This document shows, piece by piece, positions 7,859 to 16,803 of a stretch of DNA of 39,771 nucleotides (positions within the stretch are counted from its first letter, which is position 1; every line of letters starts with the position of its first letter). The DNA is from Hyphomicrobiales bacterium (lineage in GTDB: Bacteria > Pseudomonadota > Alphaproteobacteria > Rhizobiales > JAJFHR01): NCBI GenBank assembly GCA_021775475.1, contig JAJFHS010000072.1, positions 1 to 39,771 on the forward strand, in the 5' to 3' direction. The position numbers and the translations under genes are program-made. The notes below the pieces were generated by a model that was not told the origin of the DNA, did not search any database, and was given only the letters and a program-made list of their open reading frames with translations.

Positions 7859-8237
7859 ATTCAGCCGGCAAAACAGCCGGCACGATGGTCACAGATTCGC
7901 CACAGCCACACGCACTGGTCTGATTGGGGTTATTAAAGATAAAGCCGGAAGAAAGCTTGTCGACCAGAAAATCCATTTCAGTTCCAAACAAAAACAGGAT
8001 GGCCTTGGGGTCAATCAGAATGCTGACGCCTTTGTCCTCGACAAGTTCATCGAGGGGATTTTTTTGCTCGGCATATTCCATCGTATAGGCCATGCCGGCA
8101 CAACCGCCGTTTTCGACACCAACGCGCAGTCCGATTATTTCCTTATCAGAATTGGTCATGATCTCCTTGATGCGCTCAGCAGCAGCATCGGTCAGAGAAA
8201 CAACTTTGGGGCGGGCGCGCACAGCGGCGGTATTCAT
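7857..8237 (-). CDS. sufA: A-type Fe-S cluster carrier SufA (HesB/IscA family)
   Basis: A 126-residue A-type carrier that accepts Fe-S clusters from the SufBCD scaffold and passes them to apoproteins. The three conserved cysteines are present: Cys46 in NGGCAGM, and Cys110 and Cys112 in SACGCGES. Length fits the family. It is the last gene of the suf operon, 73 nt after sufT. It is named sufA rather than iscA or erpA because it sits in a suf operon; A-type proteins are hard to separate by sequence alone. Confidence 0.92.
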   Translation of the reverse strand: MNTAAVRARPKVVSLTDAAAERIKEIMTNSDKEIIGLRVGVENGGCAGMAYTMEYAEQKNPLDELVEDKGVSILIDPKAILFLFGTEMDFLVDKLSSGFIFNNPNQTSACGCGESVTIVPAVLPAE

Positions 8238-8310
8238 TGCTTAATTCCTTTGGCATGGACCAATAATCTTAAATATCATCATTCCCGAACAGGGTTACAA
8301 GAGCTAACAA

Positions 8311-8751
8311 CTAAAACATATTGAGGGCGACGCGGGCTTCATCCGACATGCGGCTCATATCCCAGGGCGGATCAAACACCAGCTTGACACGCACGGTGCC
8401 AACACCATCAATCGAGGCGATGGCATTTTCCACCCATATGGGCATTTCTCCAGCCACCGGACACCCGGGGGCCGTCAGGGTCATATCAACATCGATATTG
8501 CGTTCGTCATCCACATCAATTTTGTAAATCAGTCCAAGTTCATAAACATCCACCGGAATTTCGGGATCATAGACCGTCTTGATGGCTTCAACCATTCTGT
8601 CGGTTAAGAGGTCCAGTTCCTCCTGGCTCAAGGCCGATCCGGCAACGGCTGTGGTTTCAATTTCAGCGGCCTGGCTTTCATCAATACGAACGTTCAAAGC
8701 GCTGTTGCCTTCGTAATTGTTTATGTCCGGGTTTTCTGTGTCATTAATCAT
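8311..8751 (-). CDS. sufT: SUF system protein SufT (MIP18/DUF59 family)
   Basis: A 146-residue protein of the MIP18/DUF59 family, which helps mature Fe-S proteins. The domain runs from about residue 45: VYDPEIPVDVYELGLIY, then TLTAPGCPVAGEMP with the conserved Cys, and ends with the DPPWDMSRMSDEAR block. The first ~40 residues are acidic and probably disordered. It lies 14 nt after sufS and before sufA, the usual alphaproteobacterial order. The ethylphenylacetate-type PaaD paralogue is excluded by the operon. Confidence 0.9.
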   Translation of the reverse strand: MINDTENPDINNYEGNSALNVRIDESQAAEIETTAVAGSALSQEELDLLTDRMVEAIKTVYDPEIPVDVYELGLIYKIDVDDERNIDVDMTLTAPGCPVAGEMPIWVENAIASIDGVGTVRVKLVFDPPWDMSRMSDEARVALNMF

Positions 8752-8765
8752 AGCGGTTGCACCGT

Positions 8766-10031
8766 TTATTCGAAAAATTTCTGGGCAGAGATGAGCGCGT
8801 CAGCGAGGATATCAACCTCTTCCAGCGTATTGTACATACCAAACGAGGCACGGCAGGTAGATGTGACACCAAAGCGCTCCAACAACGGCTGAGCACAATG
8901 AGTTCCCGCCCGCACGGCAACACCTGAGCGATCGATAATTGTTGAGATATCGTGGGCATGGATACCTTCAATTTCAAACGAGATAATGCTGGCTTTATCG
9001 GGAGAATTACCAATGATTTTGAGGGAGTTGATGCGCCCCAGACGCTCGTTGGCGTACTTCAGTAATTGGTGTTCATGGGCGGCAATATTATCGAGACCGA
9101 TTTTCTGCATGTATTCGACCGCAGCACCCAGCCCGATTGCCTGAACAATGGCCGGAGTGCCGGCTTCAAAGCGATGCGGTGCGGTTTGATAGGTGACGTC
9201 ATCGACACTGACATCAAGGATCATTTCGCCACCACCTTGATAGGGTGTCATATTATCCAGCAACTCTTTTTTGCCATAAAGCACGCCAATGCCGGTGGGG
9301 CCATAGACCTTGTGGCCGGTAAAAACATAAAAATCGCAATCAAGTTCCTGCACATCAACTTTTGTGTGGACCGCACCTTGGCTGCCATCAACCAGCACCG
9401 GGATGCCACGCTCATGAGCAATGCGAATGATCTCTTTAATCGGGGTGATTGTTCCCAGCGCATTGGAAATATGGGTAATAGCCACCATTTTGGTTGCCGG
9501 GCTGAGCAGCTTTTCAAACTCCTCTATATGAAGAGTTCCTCCATCATCCACCGGGGTCCATAGTAATTTTGCGCCGCGACGCTCACGGTGAAAATGCCAA
9601 GGGACAATATTTGAGTGATGCTCGAGGATCGAAATAACAATCTCATCACCCTTACCTATATGCGTATCACCATAGCTCTGGGCGACCAGATTTATGGCCT
9701 CGGTAGCATTGCGTGTAAAAATTACAGTGTCGGTTGAAGGTGCGTTTATAAACCCTGCAACCTGTTCACGCGCCTTTTCAAAATTTGCCGTCGCGGTATT
9801 GCTTAAATAATGCAACCCTCTGTGAACATTTGCATATTCACAATCGTATGCCTGTTTGATTGCATCGAGCACCACTTTAGGTTTTTGTGCTGATGCACCA
9901 TTGTCGAGATAAACCAGAGGTTTGCCGTAGACTTCGCGCGCCAGTATCGGGAAATCCTTGCGAACCGCATCGACATCATAAAGTGCGGTGCCGGTGATTG
10001 TATCTGTTGTGCCATCTGCCATGTTGTTCAT
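8766..10031 (-). CDS. sufS: Cysteine desulfurase SufS (group II)
   Basis: A 421-residue PLP enzyme that removes sulfur from cysteine as a persulfide for the SufBCD scaffold. His-Lys of the PLP site is in FTGHKVYGPTG (Lys241), and the persulfide cysteine is Cys393 in TSTCRASFGMYN, the group II (SufS) context with a short catalytic loop. The ATG at 10031 overlaps the sufD stop as ATGA, which supports this start over Met4. No SufE is visible next to it, so its sulfur-transfer partner must be elsewhere or be replaced by SufU or the second desulfurase. Confidence 0.95.
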   Translation of the reverse strand: MNNMADGTTDTITGTALYDVDAVRKDFPILAREVYGKPLVYLDNGASAQKPKVVLDAIKQAYDCEYANVHRGLHYLSNTATANFEKAREQVAGFINAPSTDTVIFTRNATEAINLVAQSYGDTHIGKGDEIVISILEHHSNIVPWHFHRERRGAKLLWTPVDDGGTLHIEEFEKLLSPATKMVAITHISNALGTITPIKEIIRIAHERGIPVLVDGSQGAVHTKVDVQELDCDFYVFTGHKVYGPTGIGVLYGKKELLDNMTPYQGGGEMILDVSVDDVTYQTAPHRFEAGTPAIVQAIGLGAAVEYMQKIGLDNIAAHEHQLLKYANERLGRINSLKIIGNSPDKASIISFEIEGIHAHDISTIIDRSGVAVRAGTHCAQPLLERFGVTSTCRASFGMYNTLEEVDILADALISAQKFFE

Positions 10032-11380
10032 GCCTCACCCTTGCGACGATCAAACCATGCATTGGTCAATTGAAACAAGCCTTCACGCAAGCCCTCATGT
10101 TCAATCTTCTCCAGTGGCTCGGCAACAAAAGCTGCCACCAGCAGGGCTTTGGCCTTGGCTTCGGGAATACCGCGTGCGCGCAGATAAAACAGGTATTCTT
10201 CATCAAGATCACCGGCGGTGGCACCGTGTGCGCACTCAACATCGTCAGCGTATATTTCCAGCTCGGGCTTGGCGTCCATTTCCGCATTGGGTGACAATAA
10301 CAACGCCTGTGTCATCTGACGACCATCAGTCTTTTGCGCATGGGGCTTAACGATAACGCAGCCTTGAAAAATACCACGGGCATAATCATCCAGGACGGTT
10401 TTGAACTCCTGACGCGAGTTACTCGATGGCAAGGAGTGAGTTATACACAAAGTGGTATCGCCATGCTGTTTTCCGGCCAGCATACTGGCACCGGCAATAG
10501 TGACGTCAGCATTTTCACCGCTAAAGCCGACATTGACCTCATTGCGCGAAACCCTTGCGCCAAGCGTTAATGTCAGGTCGTGGCAACGGGTGTTTTCACC
10601 GGCGGTAATTTGCATATTGGCAAGGTGGAAGGCATCAAGACCTTCATCCTGAACCTTGATGCGGGTGAACCTGGCACCTTCTTCAACCGTTATCTGGGTA
10701 GCGGCATTGACGACATAGGCGACATCGCGAGGGCCTGTAAAGGTTTCAACCAGGGTCGCTTGCGCGCCCTTTTCCACAATAATTAAATTTCGAACCGAGA
10801 TGGTGGCGGCTTCATCACCGGTTGTCACATAATCAAGATGAATGGGTTTATCTATTGTGGCGCCGGCTTTGATTCTCAACGCAATGCCATCGGCGGCAAA
10901 GGCTGTATTGAGTGCCAGAACGGCGTTGCCCTCAAATACACTTGTGTTGCCAAGTCCAGCCTTTACCCAATCAGGGAAATTGTTGAAATTACCGCGCAAA
11001 TTTACAATTTCCACACCCTCTATATCTTCAAGATTTGAGAGCTGGGGCTGGAAGTAACCATTTACAAAAACACCGTGATAACGCTCGATTGATGCAAACG
11101 CAGTATGGGCATTGATGCCGTCGTGGTCCGGCAAATCTGAGACCGGTGTGCCTGTGGCGGGCGCGGGTATTTGCCCCAGCATGGCTCGTAAATCGGTATA
11201 TTTCCAGCGCTCCAAACGGCGATGGGGCAGACCATTTTTTTCAAACGTGCGAATGGCGCTGGAGCGCGCATCATCCATCCACGCCTCACCGTTACCTGGC
11301 AGGTTTTCACGTGCCTCACCAAACTGGTCAATCAGCGTTTTTTCAGCTGCCGTCAATGTTGAATTAACTCGTAGGTTCAT
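10028..11380 (-). CDS. sufD: Fe-S scaffold protein SufD
   Basis: A 450-residue partner of SufB in the SufBC2D scaffold complex, with the right-handed beta-helix core of the SufBD family. The C-terminal segment CAHGATAGDLDEEYLFYL is the conserved SufD block with the His involved in cluster building. It ends in a helical region (ARGIPEAKAKALLVAAFV). It sits between sufC (27-nt gap) and sufS (4-nt overlap). It is shorter and more divergent than SufB and lacks the SufB Cys-rich block, so SufD is the right assignment. Confidence 0.93.
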   Translation of the reverse strand: MNLRVNSTLTAAEKTLIDQFGEARENLPGNGEAWMDDARSSAIRTFEKNGLPHRRLERWKYTDLRAMLGQIPAPATGTPVSDLPDHDGINAHTAFASIERYHGVFVNGYFQPQLSNLEDIEGVEIVNLRGNFNNFPDWVKAGLGNTSVFEGNAVLALNTAFAADGIALRIKAGATIDKPIHLDYVTTGDEAATISVRNLIIVEKGAQATLVETFTGPRDVAYVVNAATQITVEEGARFTRIKVQDEGLDAFHLANMQITAGENTRCHDLTLTLGARVSRNEVNVGFSGENADVTIAGASMLAGKQHGDTTLCITHSLPSSNSRQEFKTVLDDYARGIFQGCVIVKPHAQKTDGRQMTQALLLSPNAEMDAKPELEIYADDVECAHGATAGDLDEEYLFYLRARGIPEAKAKALLVAAFVAEPLEKIEHEGLREGLFQLTNAWFDRRKGEA

Positions 11381-11407
11381 AGTTTTAACTTAACTTTTTA
11401 AAGTGTT

Positions 11408-12166
11408 TCAGGCAGCGTTTATCTTTTGGTCTTCGTACTCGGCATAACCATTTTTTTCCAGCTCCATCGCCAGTTCTTTGCCGCCGGAGCGCACCACTTT
11501 ACCGGCAGAAAGAACGTGTACCCGGTCGGGAATAATGTGGTTGAGCAGGCGTTGATAATGAGTAATGACTATCATCGAGCGCTCTGGGCTGCGCAAGCGA
11601 TTGACCCCTTCGGCGACCAACTGCAGGGCATCAATATCGAGACCACTGTCGGTTTCATCGAGAATACAAAGGCTTGGCTCAAGCAGGGCCATTTGCAAAA
11701 TCTCGAAACGCTTTTTTTCGCCACCGGAAAAGCCCACATTGATTGAACGCCGCAACATTTCGGGGCGAATGTTCAAGGCGGCCGTCTTTTCCTTGACCAG
11801 CTTCATGAACGCCGGCGTCGTCAATTCGTCTTCGCCGCGGGTGATGCGCTGGGCATTGAGAGCGGTTTTCAAAAACGTCATGGCAGCAACGCCGGGGATT
11901 TCTATCGGATACTGAAAGGCGAGAAAAATACCAGCGGCGGCGCGTTCGTCTATGGACATGTCAAACAGGTTGTCACCTTTGTAGGTGATCGAGCCTTGCG
12001 TGATGTCATAATCTTCCTTGCCGGACAGGATATAGGACAAGGTGCTTTTGCCTGAGCCGTTCGGACCCATTATTGCGTGGACTTCACCGGTGCCGACTTC
12101 AAGGTTGAGGCCGCGTAAAATCGGCTCGCCTTCTACTTCAGCATGTAAATTTTCAATCACTAACAT
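11408..12166 (-). CDS. sufC: Fe-S assembly ATPase SufC
   Basis: A 252-residue ABC-type ATPase that drives conformational change in the SufBCD complex; it is soluble and not a transporter. Walker A is GPNGSGKST from residue 34, the ABC signature is FSGGEKKR, and Walker B is CILDETDSGLDID. The D-loop variant DETDSGLD is diagnostic of SufC. It lies between sufB (37-nt gap) and sufD. Confidence 0.97.
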   Translation of the reverse strand: MLVIENLHAEVEGEPILRGLNLEVGTGEVHAIMGPNGSGKSTLSYILSGKEDYDITQGSITYKGDNLFDMSIDERAAAGIFLAFQYPIEIPGVAAMTFLKTALNAQRITRGEDELTTPAFMKLVKEKTAALNIRPEMLRRSINVGFSGGEKKRFEILQMALLEPSLCILDETDSGLDIDALQLVAEGVNRLRSPERSMIVITHYQRLLNHIIPDRVHVLSAGKVVRSGGKELAMELEKNGYAEYEDQKINAA

Positions 12167-12203
12167 TCAACGTAAACCTTTATATTTAATAGTTTTTATA
12201 GTT

Positions 12204-13676
12204 TTAACCAACACTGCCTTCAAGCGATATACCCACCAGTTTTTGCGCTTCAACGGCAAATTCCATCGGCAGTTGTTGCAACACTTCCTTGCAAAATCCA
12301 TTGACGATCAGCGCCACGGCCTCTTCTTCGCCGATGCCGCGCTGGAGGCAATAGAACAATTGATCATCGCTGATTTTTGAGGTGGTGGCTTCGTGTTCAA
12401 ACACCGCACTGGAGTTTTTGGCTTCAATGTAGGGGATGGTGTGGGCGGAACATTTATCACCGATCAACAGGCTGTCGCACTGGGTAAAGTTGCGGGTATT
12501 GGAGGCTTTGCGATGGGCGGACACCAAGCCACGGTAGGTGTTGGACGATTTACCCGCCGATATCCCCTTGGAAATGATACGGCTTTTGGTGTTCTTGCCC
12601 AGATGGATCATCTTGGTGCCTGAATCAATCTGCTGCATGCCGTTGGAGATGGCGATTGAATAAAATTCACCGATGGAATTATCACCGCGCAAAATGCAGC
12701 TGGGGTATTTCCAGGTGATGGCTGATCCGGTTTCAACTTGCGTCCACGAGATTTTTGAGTTCTTGCCGCGACAATCACCACGCTTGGTAACGAAATTGTA
12801 GATACCGCCCTTGCCTTCAGCGTCACCGGGATACCAGTTTTGTACGGTAGAATATTTGATTTCAGCATCTTCGAGCGCGATCAGTTCGACCACGGCTGCA
12901 TGGAGCTGGTTTTCGTCACGCATAGGCGCGGTGCAGCCCTCAAGATATGAGACGTAGGAACCCTTGTCGGCAATGATCAATGTGCGCTCAAACTGGCCGG
13001 TCTGAGCTTCATTGATACGGAAATAGGTCGACAGTTCCATCGGACAGCGCACACCCGGTGGAATGTAGACAAAGGAGCCTTCCGAAAACACCGCGGTATT
13101 GAGCGCTGAATAATAATTGTCAGATATAGGCACCACGGTGCCGAGATACTTGCGCACCAGATCAGGGTGGTCCTGCAAAGCTTCAGACAGCGGACAGAAA
13201 ATCACACCTTCCTTGGCCAGTTCTTCCTTGAAAGTGGTGACCACTGAAACACTGTCAAAAATAGCATCAACAGCAATTCTAGCGCCCTGAACACCGGCGA
13301 GAACAGCTTGTTCCTGCAAAGGAATTCCCAGTTTTTCGTAGGTTCTGAGCAATTCAGGATCGACTTCATCCAGGCTCTTTGGTCCTTCTTTGTCGGACTT
13401 GGGCGCTGCATAATAATACAGATCCTGAAAATCTATCGGCGGATAGCCGACTTTGGCCCAATTAGGCTCGGTCATTGTCAACCAGCGCCGGTAGGCATCA
13501 AGACGCCATTCCAGCATCCATTCCGGTTCGTTCTTTTTGGCGGAGATAAAACCGATAATCTCCTCATTCAGCCCCTTGGGGGCCATGTCCATTTCAATGT
13601 CAGTGACAAAGCCGTATTTATATTGATCGACTTCAATCTCTTTGACCTGTTCAACTGTTTCTTTAACCGCTACCAT
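12204..13676 (-). CDS. sufB: Fe-S scaffold protein SufB
   Basis: A 490-residue central scaffold of the SUF machinery, where sulfur and iron are combined. SufB blocks are present: [38 protein letters not shown], and near the C-terminus [19 protein letters not shown], with the conserved cysteine that can host the nascent cluster, then [17 protein letters not shown]. Length fits the family. It follows the second cysteine desulfurase after 21 nt. Confidence 0.97.
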   Translation of the reverse strand: MVAVKETVEQVKEIEVDQYKYGFVTDIEMDMAPKGLNEEIIGFISAKKNEPEWMLEWRLDAYRRWLTMTEPNWAKVGYPPIDFQDLYYYAAPKSDKEGPKSLDEVDPELLRTYEKLGIPLQEQAVLAGVQGARIAVDAIFDSVSVVTTFKEELAKEGVIFCPLSEALQDHPDLVRKYLGTVVPISDNYYSALNTAVFSEGSFVYIPPGVRCPMELSTYFRINEAQTGQFERTLIIADKGSYVSYLEGCTAPMRDENQLHAAVVELIALEDAEIKYSTVQNWYPGDAEGKGGIYNFVTKRGDCRGKNSKISWTQVETGSAITWKYPSCILRGDNSIGEFYSIAISNGMQQIDSGTKMIHLGKNTKSRIISKGISAGKSSNTYRGLVSAHRKASNTRNFTQCDSLLIGDKCSAHTIPYIEAKNSSAVFEHEATTSKISDDQLFYCLQRGIGEEEAVALIVNGFCKEVLQQLPMEFAVEAQKLVGISLEGSVG

Positions 13677-13697
13677 CGATTGACTCCGTTACCTCAA

Positions 13698-14855
13698 TTA
13701 TGCTGCCGCTGTGGCATTTTGTTTTGCTGTTGTGCCGACGGCTTTTGACCAGGCGTTTAAAAATTTTTCTATGTCTTGTGCAGTGGTTGTGCGCCCATAA
13801 GAGATGCGAATAGCAGCTTTGGCAACATCATCGTCAACCCCCATAGCGCTGAGCACATGTGAGGTTGCAACCTTGCCGGATGAACACGCTGATCCAGAGC
13901 TTACCGCTATTCCCGACAGATCAAGCATGATCAAAAGCGCCTCCGCCGTTGTGCCATTGAGCGCTGCACACGTGGTATTGGGCAGGCGGTTTTGATCTTC
14001 ACCAAAGATCACAACATCACTTCTTAACTTTTTGATTTCAGATTCCAATTGACTACGCAAGCTGGCAATTTCTGCACCAGAATTATCGCTAGTGATGAGT
14101 TCTGCTGCCCGACCAAATCCAACGATGCCGCCAAGGTTTTCCGTGCCTGCCCTTCTGCTTAATTCCTGGCCACCGCCCCTGAACATCGGCGACAATACAA
14201 CTGACGAACGCACCACCAGTGCACCCGCTCCTTGAGGACCGCCAATCTTGTGGGCCGACAGGCTCATGAGATCAACACCACAAGCGGTAAAATCCACAGG
14301 GATTTTGCCCAATGCCTGTACTGCATCACAATGCACCAGACTTTCGTTGGCATGGACCAATTTGACGATGTCCTCAATCGGTTGAATGACACCGGTTTCA
14401 TTATTGGCCCACATGATCGAAACCAGTGTTCTTTCATTGGCAGCAACCGCTTTGGTCAAACAGGCTTCAAGCGCGTCCAACTCAACAATACCGTTACCAT
14501 CCACCGGGATTATACTAACCTCAACACCCTGCAGATTGGCAGAAGCCATCACTGAGGGGTGTTCAACTGCGGAAATAATAATCCTGTCTACGGTGCCATT
14601 GGCGACCAGGCCCGACAATGCGAGACTATTGGCTTCGCTGCCACCACTGGTGAAAACAATGTCACGGGGGTTAGCATTAATCAGTTGAGCCACTTGTTCA
14701 CGCGCAGTGTCAATCCAGCCATGAGCATTGCGTCCTTCGTGATGCACGGAAGAGGCATTGCCGCCTTCTAACAAAGCTTTTGACATAGCTTCAACAACCT
14801 CGGGATAGATCGGTGCCGAAGCGTTCCAGTCAAGATATGTGCGTAAATCACTCAT
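13698..14855 (-). CDS. Cysteine desulfurase, IscS/NifS-like (second desulfurase of the operon)
   Basis: A 385-residue PLP enzyme of the group I desulfurase type. PLP Lys203 is in SLSAHKIGGPQGAGAL, and the catalytic Cys324 is in SSGSACSSGK on the long flexible loop of the IscS/NifS class. It could supply sulfur for Fe-S clusters or for tRNA thiolation. There is no iscU, hscA or fdx alongside, so it works outside a classical ISC system. Its ATG overlaps the iscR stop by one base (TAATG) and sufB follows by 21 nt. Two desulfurases around SufBCD are common in Alphaproteobacteria; the division of labour cannot be read from sequence. Confidence 0.9.
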   Translation of the reverse strand: MSDLRTYLDWNASAPIYPEVVEAMSKALLEGGNASSVHHEGRNAHGWIDTAREQVAQLINANPRDIVFTSGGSEANSLALSGLVANGTVDRIIISAVEHPSVMASANLQGVEVSIIPVDGNGIVELDALEACLTKAVAANERTLVSIMWANNETGVIQPIEDIVKLVHANESLVHCDAVQALGKIPVDFTACGVDLMSLSAHKIGGPQGAGALVVRSSVVLSPMFRGGGQELSRRAGTENLGGIVGFGRAAELITSDNSGAEIASLRSQLESEIKKLRSDVVIFGEDQNRLPNTTCAALNGTTAEALLIMLDLSGIAVSSGSACSSGKVATSHVLSAMGVDDDVAKAAIRISYGRTTTAQDIEKFLNAWSKAVGTTAKQNATAAA

Positions 14856-15358
14856 TATAATCGATTATCAGTGTTTCGGGCGGCAAGATCAGCCAGCAGA
14901 TTGGGAAAATCACTTGCTGTAGCCGCCATCGGTTTGGCCCTGCCCTTGACCCGGTGGGCAATGACATCGCCTAAGGAAATGGTTTCAAAAAAGTTGTGAA
15001 TGTGCACGGTTAGTTCATCCCAAAGATCGTGGGTCTGACAACGTTCGCCTGACGCCATGCAACCGCCGGGGGTCTGCGGCTGGCAGCGTGTCACCACCAG
15101 AGTTTCCTCAACGGCGGCAATAATTTCTGACAGGGCAATTTCATCAGCGTGGCGTGACAACTTGTATCCACCGCCTGGCCCCCTGACGCTTGTAACAATA
15201 TTGGCGCGCCTGAGCTGCAAAAACAGCTGCTCAAGATAGGAAAGTGAAATTCCCTGGCGTTCTTCAATAGTGGCAAGATTAATCGGCTGGCCATTGGACC
15301 AGCGGGCAATGTCTGCCATAGCTGCAACCGCATAGCGACCTCGCGTTCCAAGCTTCAT
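14855..15358 (-). CDS. iscR: Rrf2-family Fe-S-sensing repressor IscR
   Basis: A 167-residue winged-helix regulator. The start at 15358 (MKLGTRGRYAV) is preferred because GGCAGGAGA lies just upstream and this is the standard family N-terminus; an in-frame ATG at 15388 would add 10 unconserved residues. Ligands for a [2Fe-2S] cluster match E. coli IscR: Cys92, Cys100, Cys107 and His110 (CxxH), with somewhat wider spacing between the first cysteines. The wing motif GPGGGYKLSR is clear. It heads the operon and overlaps the desulfurase by one base. The ligand set argues for IscR over RirA or CymR. An operator-like site lies over its promoter at 15573-15598. Confidence 0.9.
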   Translation of the reverse strand: MKLGTRGRYAVAAMADIARWSNGQPINLATIEERQGISLSYLEQLFLQLRRANIVTSVRGPGGGYKLSRHADEIALSEIIAAVEETLVVTRCQPQTPGGCMASGERCQTHDLWDELTVHIHNFFETISLGDVIAHRVKGRAKPMAATASDFPNLLADLAARNTDNRL

Positions 15359-15565
15359 AATATCATCTCCTGCCGGTTGCTGCTCCATTCACGCTTAAAA
15401 TCAACCATGAATGTCCGCAAAGCTTGCATTTACACCCCTGGTTTGTGCTAAGAACGGGGATAGAAAACCGCGCGCAGACGAGAGTGCCGAATTTCTTATG
15501 CTGAACCCTTCGATATCAAGGAGAAAAAGAGGTGGATAGACTTGATTTCGAACAGTTCTAATGTA

Positions 15566-15598
15566 GATATAATTATCCCGACTGCGTGAGTCAAGTAA
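15566..15598 (-). promoter_or_regulatory. iscR-suf promoter with overlapping IscR-like operator
   Basis: On the minus strand, TTGACT (15594-15589), a 17-bp spacer and TATATC (15571-15566) form a sigma70-like promoter. The operator-like element spans 15573-15598: GACT (15580-15583), 5 bp, AGTC (15589-15592), with flanks CCC and AAGTA. This matches the type 1 IscR consensus core GACT-N5-AGTC and most of one flank (RRSTAT). It covers the -35 and spacer, where a bound repressor would block RNA polymerase. The leader to the iscR start is about 200 nt. Confidence 0.65.
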
Positions 15599-15787
15599 AC
15601 CATTTCGAATTTATATTATCTTTTTAAAACAGATGTTTAACAATAATGAAAAAAACATTATCTGATTGATTCTGTAAATTTTTAACACCGAATTCAAAAA
15701 ATCGATGATTTTTGGGCAATAAGCGCCAAGCTTTGCCAGGAAAATCACACGAGAATTTAAACGGACAAGACAAGGAAGAACTGAAAT
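15599..15787. promoter_or_regulatory. AT-rich divergent spacer with two inverted repeats
   Basis: This part of the iscR / hydrolase spacer holds two short perfect inverted repeats: ATAATG (15643-15648) with CATTAT (15656-15661), and AAAAATC (15697-15703) with GATTTTT (15707-15713). They may be operators for the plus-strand hydrolase. No strong -10/-35 pair was picked. AAGGAAGA at 15773-15780 is the probable ribosome binding site for the hydrolase ATG at 15788. Confidence 0.4.
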
Positions 15788-16441
15788 ATGCCGGAAATGA
15801 TTTTCAATGGCCCCGCTGGTCGGCTCGAAGGCAGATACCATCACTCCAAACAGGCCAACGCGCCTGTGGCCATCGTTCTTCATCCCCATTCCCAATTTGG
15901 CGGCACGATGAACAATCCAATCGTTCATCATCTGTATTACATGTTCGTCAAACGCGGGTTTTCGACCTTGAGATTTAATTTTCGCGGTGTTGGGCGCAGC
16001 CAGGGTCTGTTTGACAGCGGACAGGGTGAATTATCAGATGCCGCCGCTGCTCTCGACTGGGTGCAGAGCTTTAACAAAGAAGCGCGCACCTGCTGGATTG
16101 CCGGATTTTCCTTCGGTGCATGGATTTCCATGCAGCTTTTAATGCGCCGGCCGGAAATAGACGGGTTTATTTCTGTTGCCCCGCCAGCAAACCTTTATGA
16201 CTTCAGCTTCCTTGCCCCGTGCCCGTCATCAGGCCTGATGATCAATGGCTCGTCCGATGCTGTTGTGCCGACCGAAAGCGTCGCACAACTGGTCGAGCGA
16301 CTGAAAACACAACGCGGCATCATGATTGACCACCAGATCATCCCCAACGGCAATCATTTCTTCGAAAATGAAACCGATGCCCTGATGGAAGCCGTTTGCG
16401 AATACCTCGACCGGCGTCTTGAGGAAGATCAGGCGGCATAA
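15788..16441 (+). CDS. Alpha/beta hydrolase, small dienelactone-hydrolase-like protein
   Basis: A 217-residue single-domain alpha/beta hydrolase with no signal peptide. The nucleophile elbow is GFSFGAW (Ser108), the oxyanion region is HPHSQFGG (32-39), an acid is likely in GSSDAVVPTE, and the base is in GNHFFENE. The RFNFRGVGRSQG segment is typical of the conserved COG2945-type hydrolases. Substrate is unknown. It is divergent from the iscR-suf operon and shares its regulatory spacer, as is often seen in alphaproteobacteria, so iron or Fe-S control is possible but not shown. Confidence 0.88.
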   Translation: MPEMIFNGPAGRLEGRYHHSKQANAPVAIVLHPHSQFGGTMNNPIVHHLYYMFVKRGFSTLRFNFRGVGRSQGLFDSGQGELSDAAAALDWVQSFNKEARTCWIAGFSFGAWISMQLLMRRPEIDGFISVAPPANLYDFSFLAPCPSSGLMINGSSDAVVPTESVAQLVERLKTQRGIMIDHQIIPNGNHFFENETDALMEAVCEYLDRRLEEDQAA

Positions 16442-16803
16442 CTGGCTCACGGCCGTATCGCGCTTCGCGCGGGCCTGCGCAAGCGCGGTGCAGGCGCACC
16501 GGGGTCCTCGGCTGCGCCTCGTCCGGGTGTTCCACTGACGGACTATTAGTGTCGCCCATGACGATATTCTATCGTTGTAATATCAATGGCGGTGAGGTTT
16601 GATCGATCATCCCGTCTTACCGGCAAAAGCCGGTATCCAGAGGCGGCAGGGTATGAATTTGCGGCGCTGGATACCGGCTTTCGCCGGCAAGATAAATGTA
16701 TGTAATCGTTGAAACATTACCGCCTTTAGTATAGCTCCCGGACGAGCGAAGCGTTGGACTAACGAGCAAAGCCGAGTGCAGGCTGCGCGCCGCTTGAGCG
16801 CCA
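16442..16803. other. 362-bp convergent spacer, mostly repeat-derived
   Basis: Between the hydrolase and anmK stops there is no gene. It holds GC-rich, self-complementary sequence at 16450-16545 (for example CGCG-CTT-CGCG), palindromic repeat A copy 1 (16614-16693), and a 10-base inverted pair, CTCGTCCGGG near 16526 and CCCGGACGAG near 16737. This looks like an accumulation of repeats rather than coding sequence. Short frames through it have no recognisable product. Confidence 0.6.
16614..16693. repeat. Palindromic intergenic repeat, family A, copy 1
   Basis: Imperfect 27-bp arms at 16614-16640 and 16667-16693 share the core ACCGGC-N-AAGCCGGTATCCAG and enclose a 26-nt loop. The same element is present with perfect arms at 24736-24821. 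It lies in a gap between convergent genes and could act as a terminator hairpin. Confidence 0.85.

Noticed and set aside
15359..15388. Longer iscR start at 15388
   Set aside because: The extra ten residues are not conserved, and GGAGA lies before the ATG at 15358.
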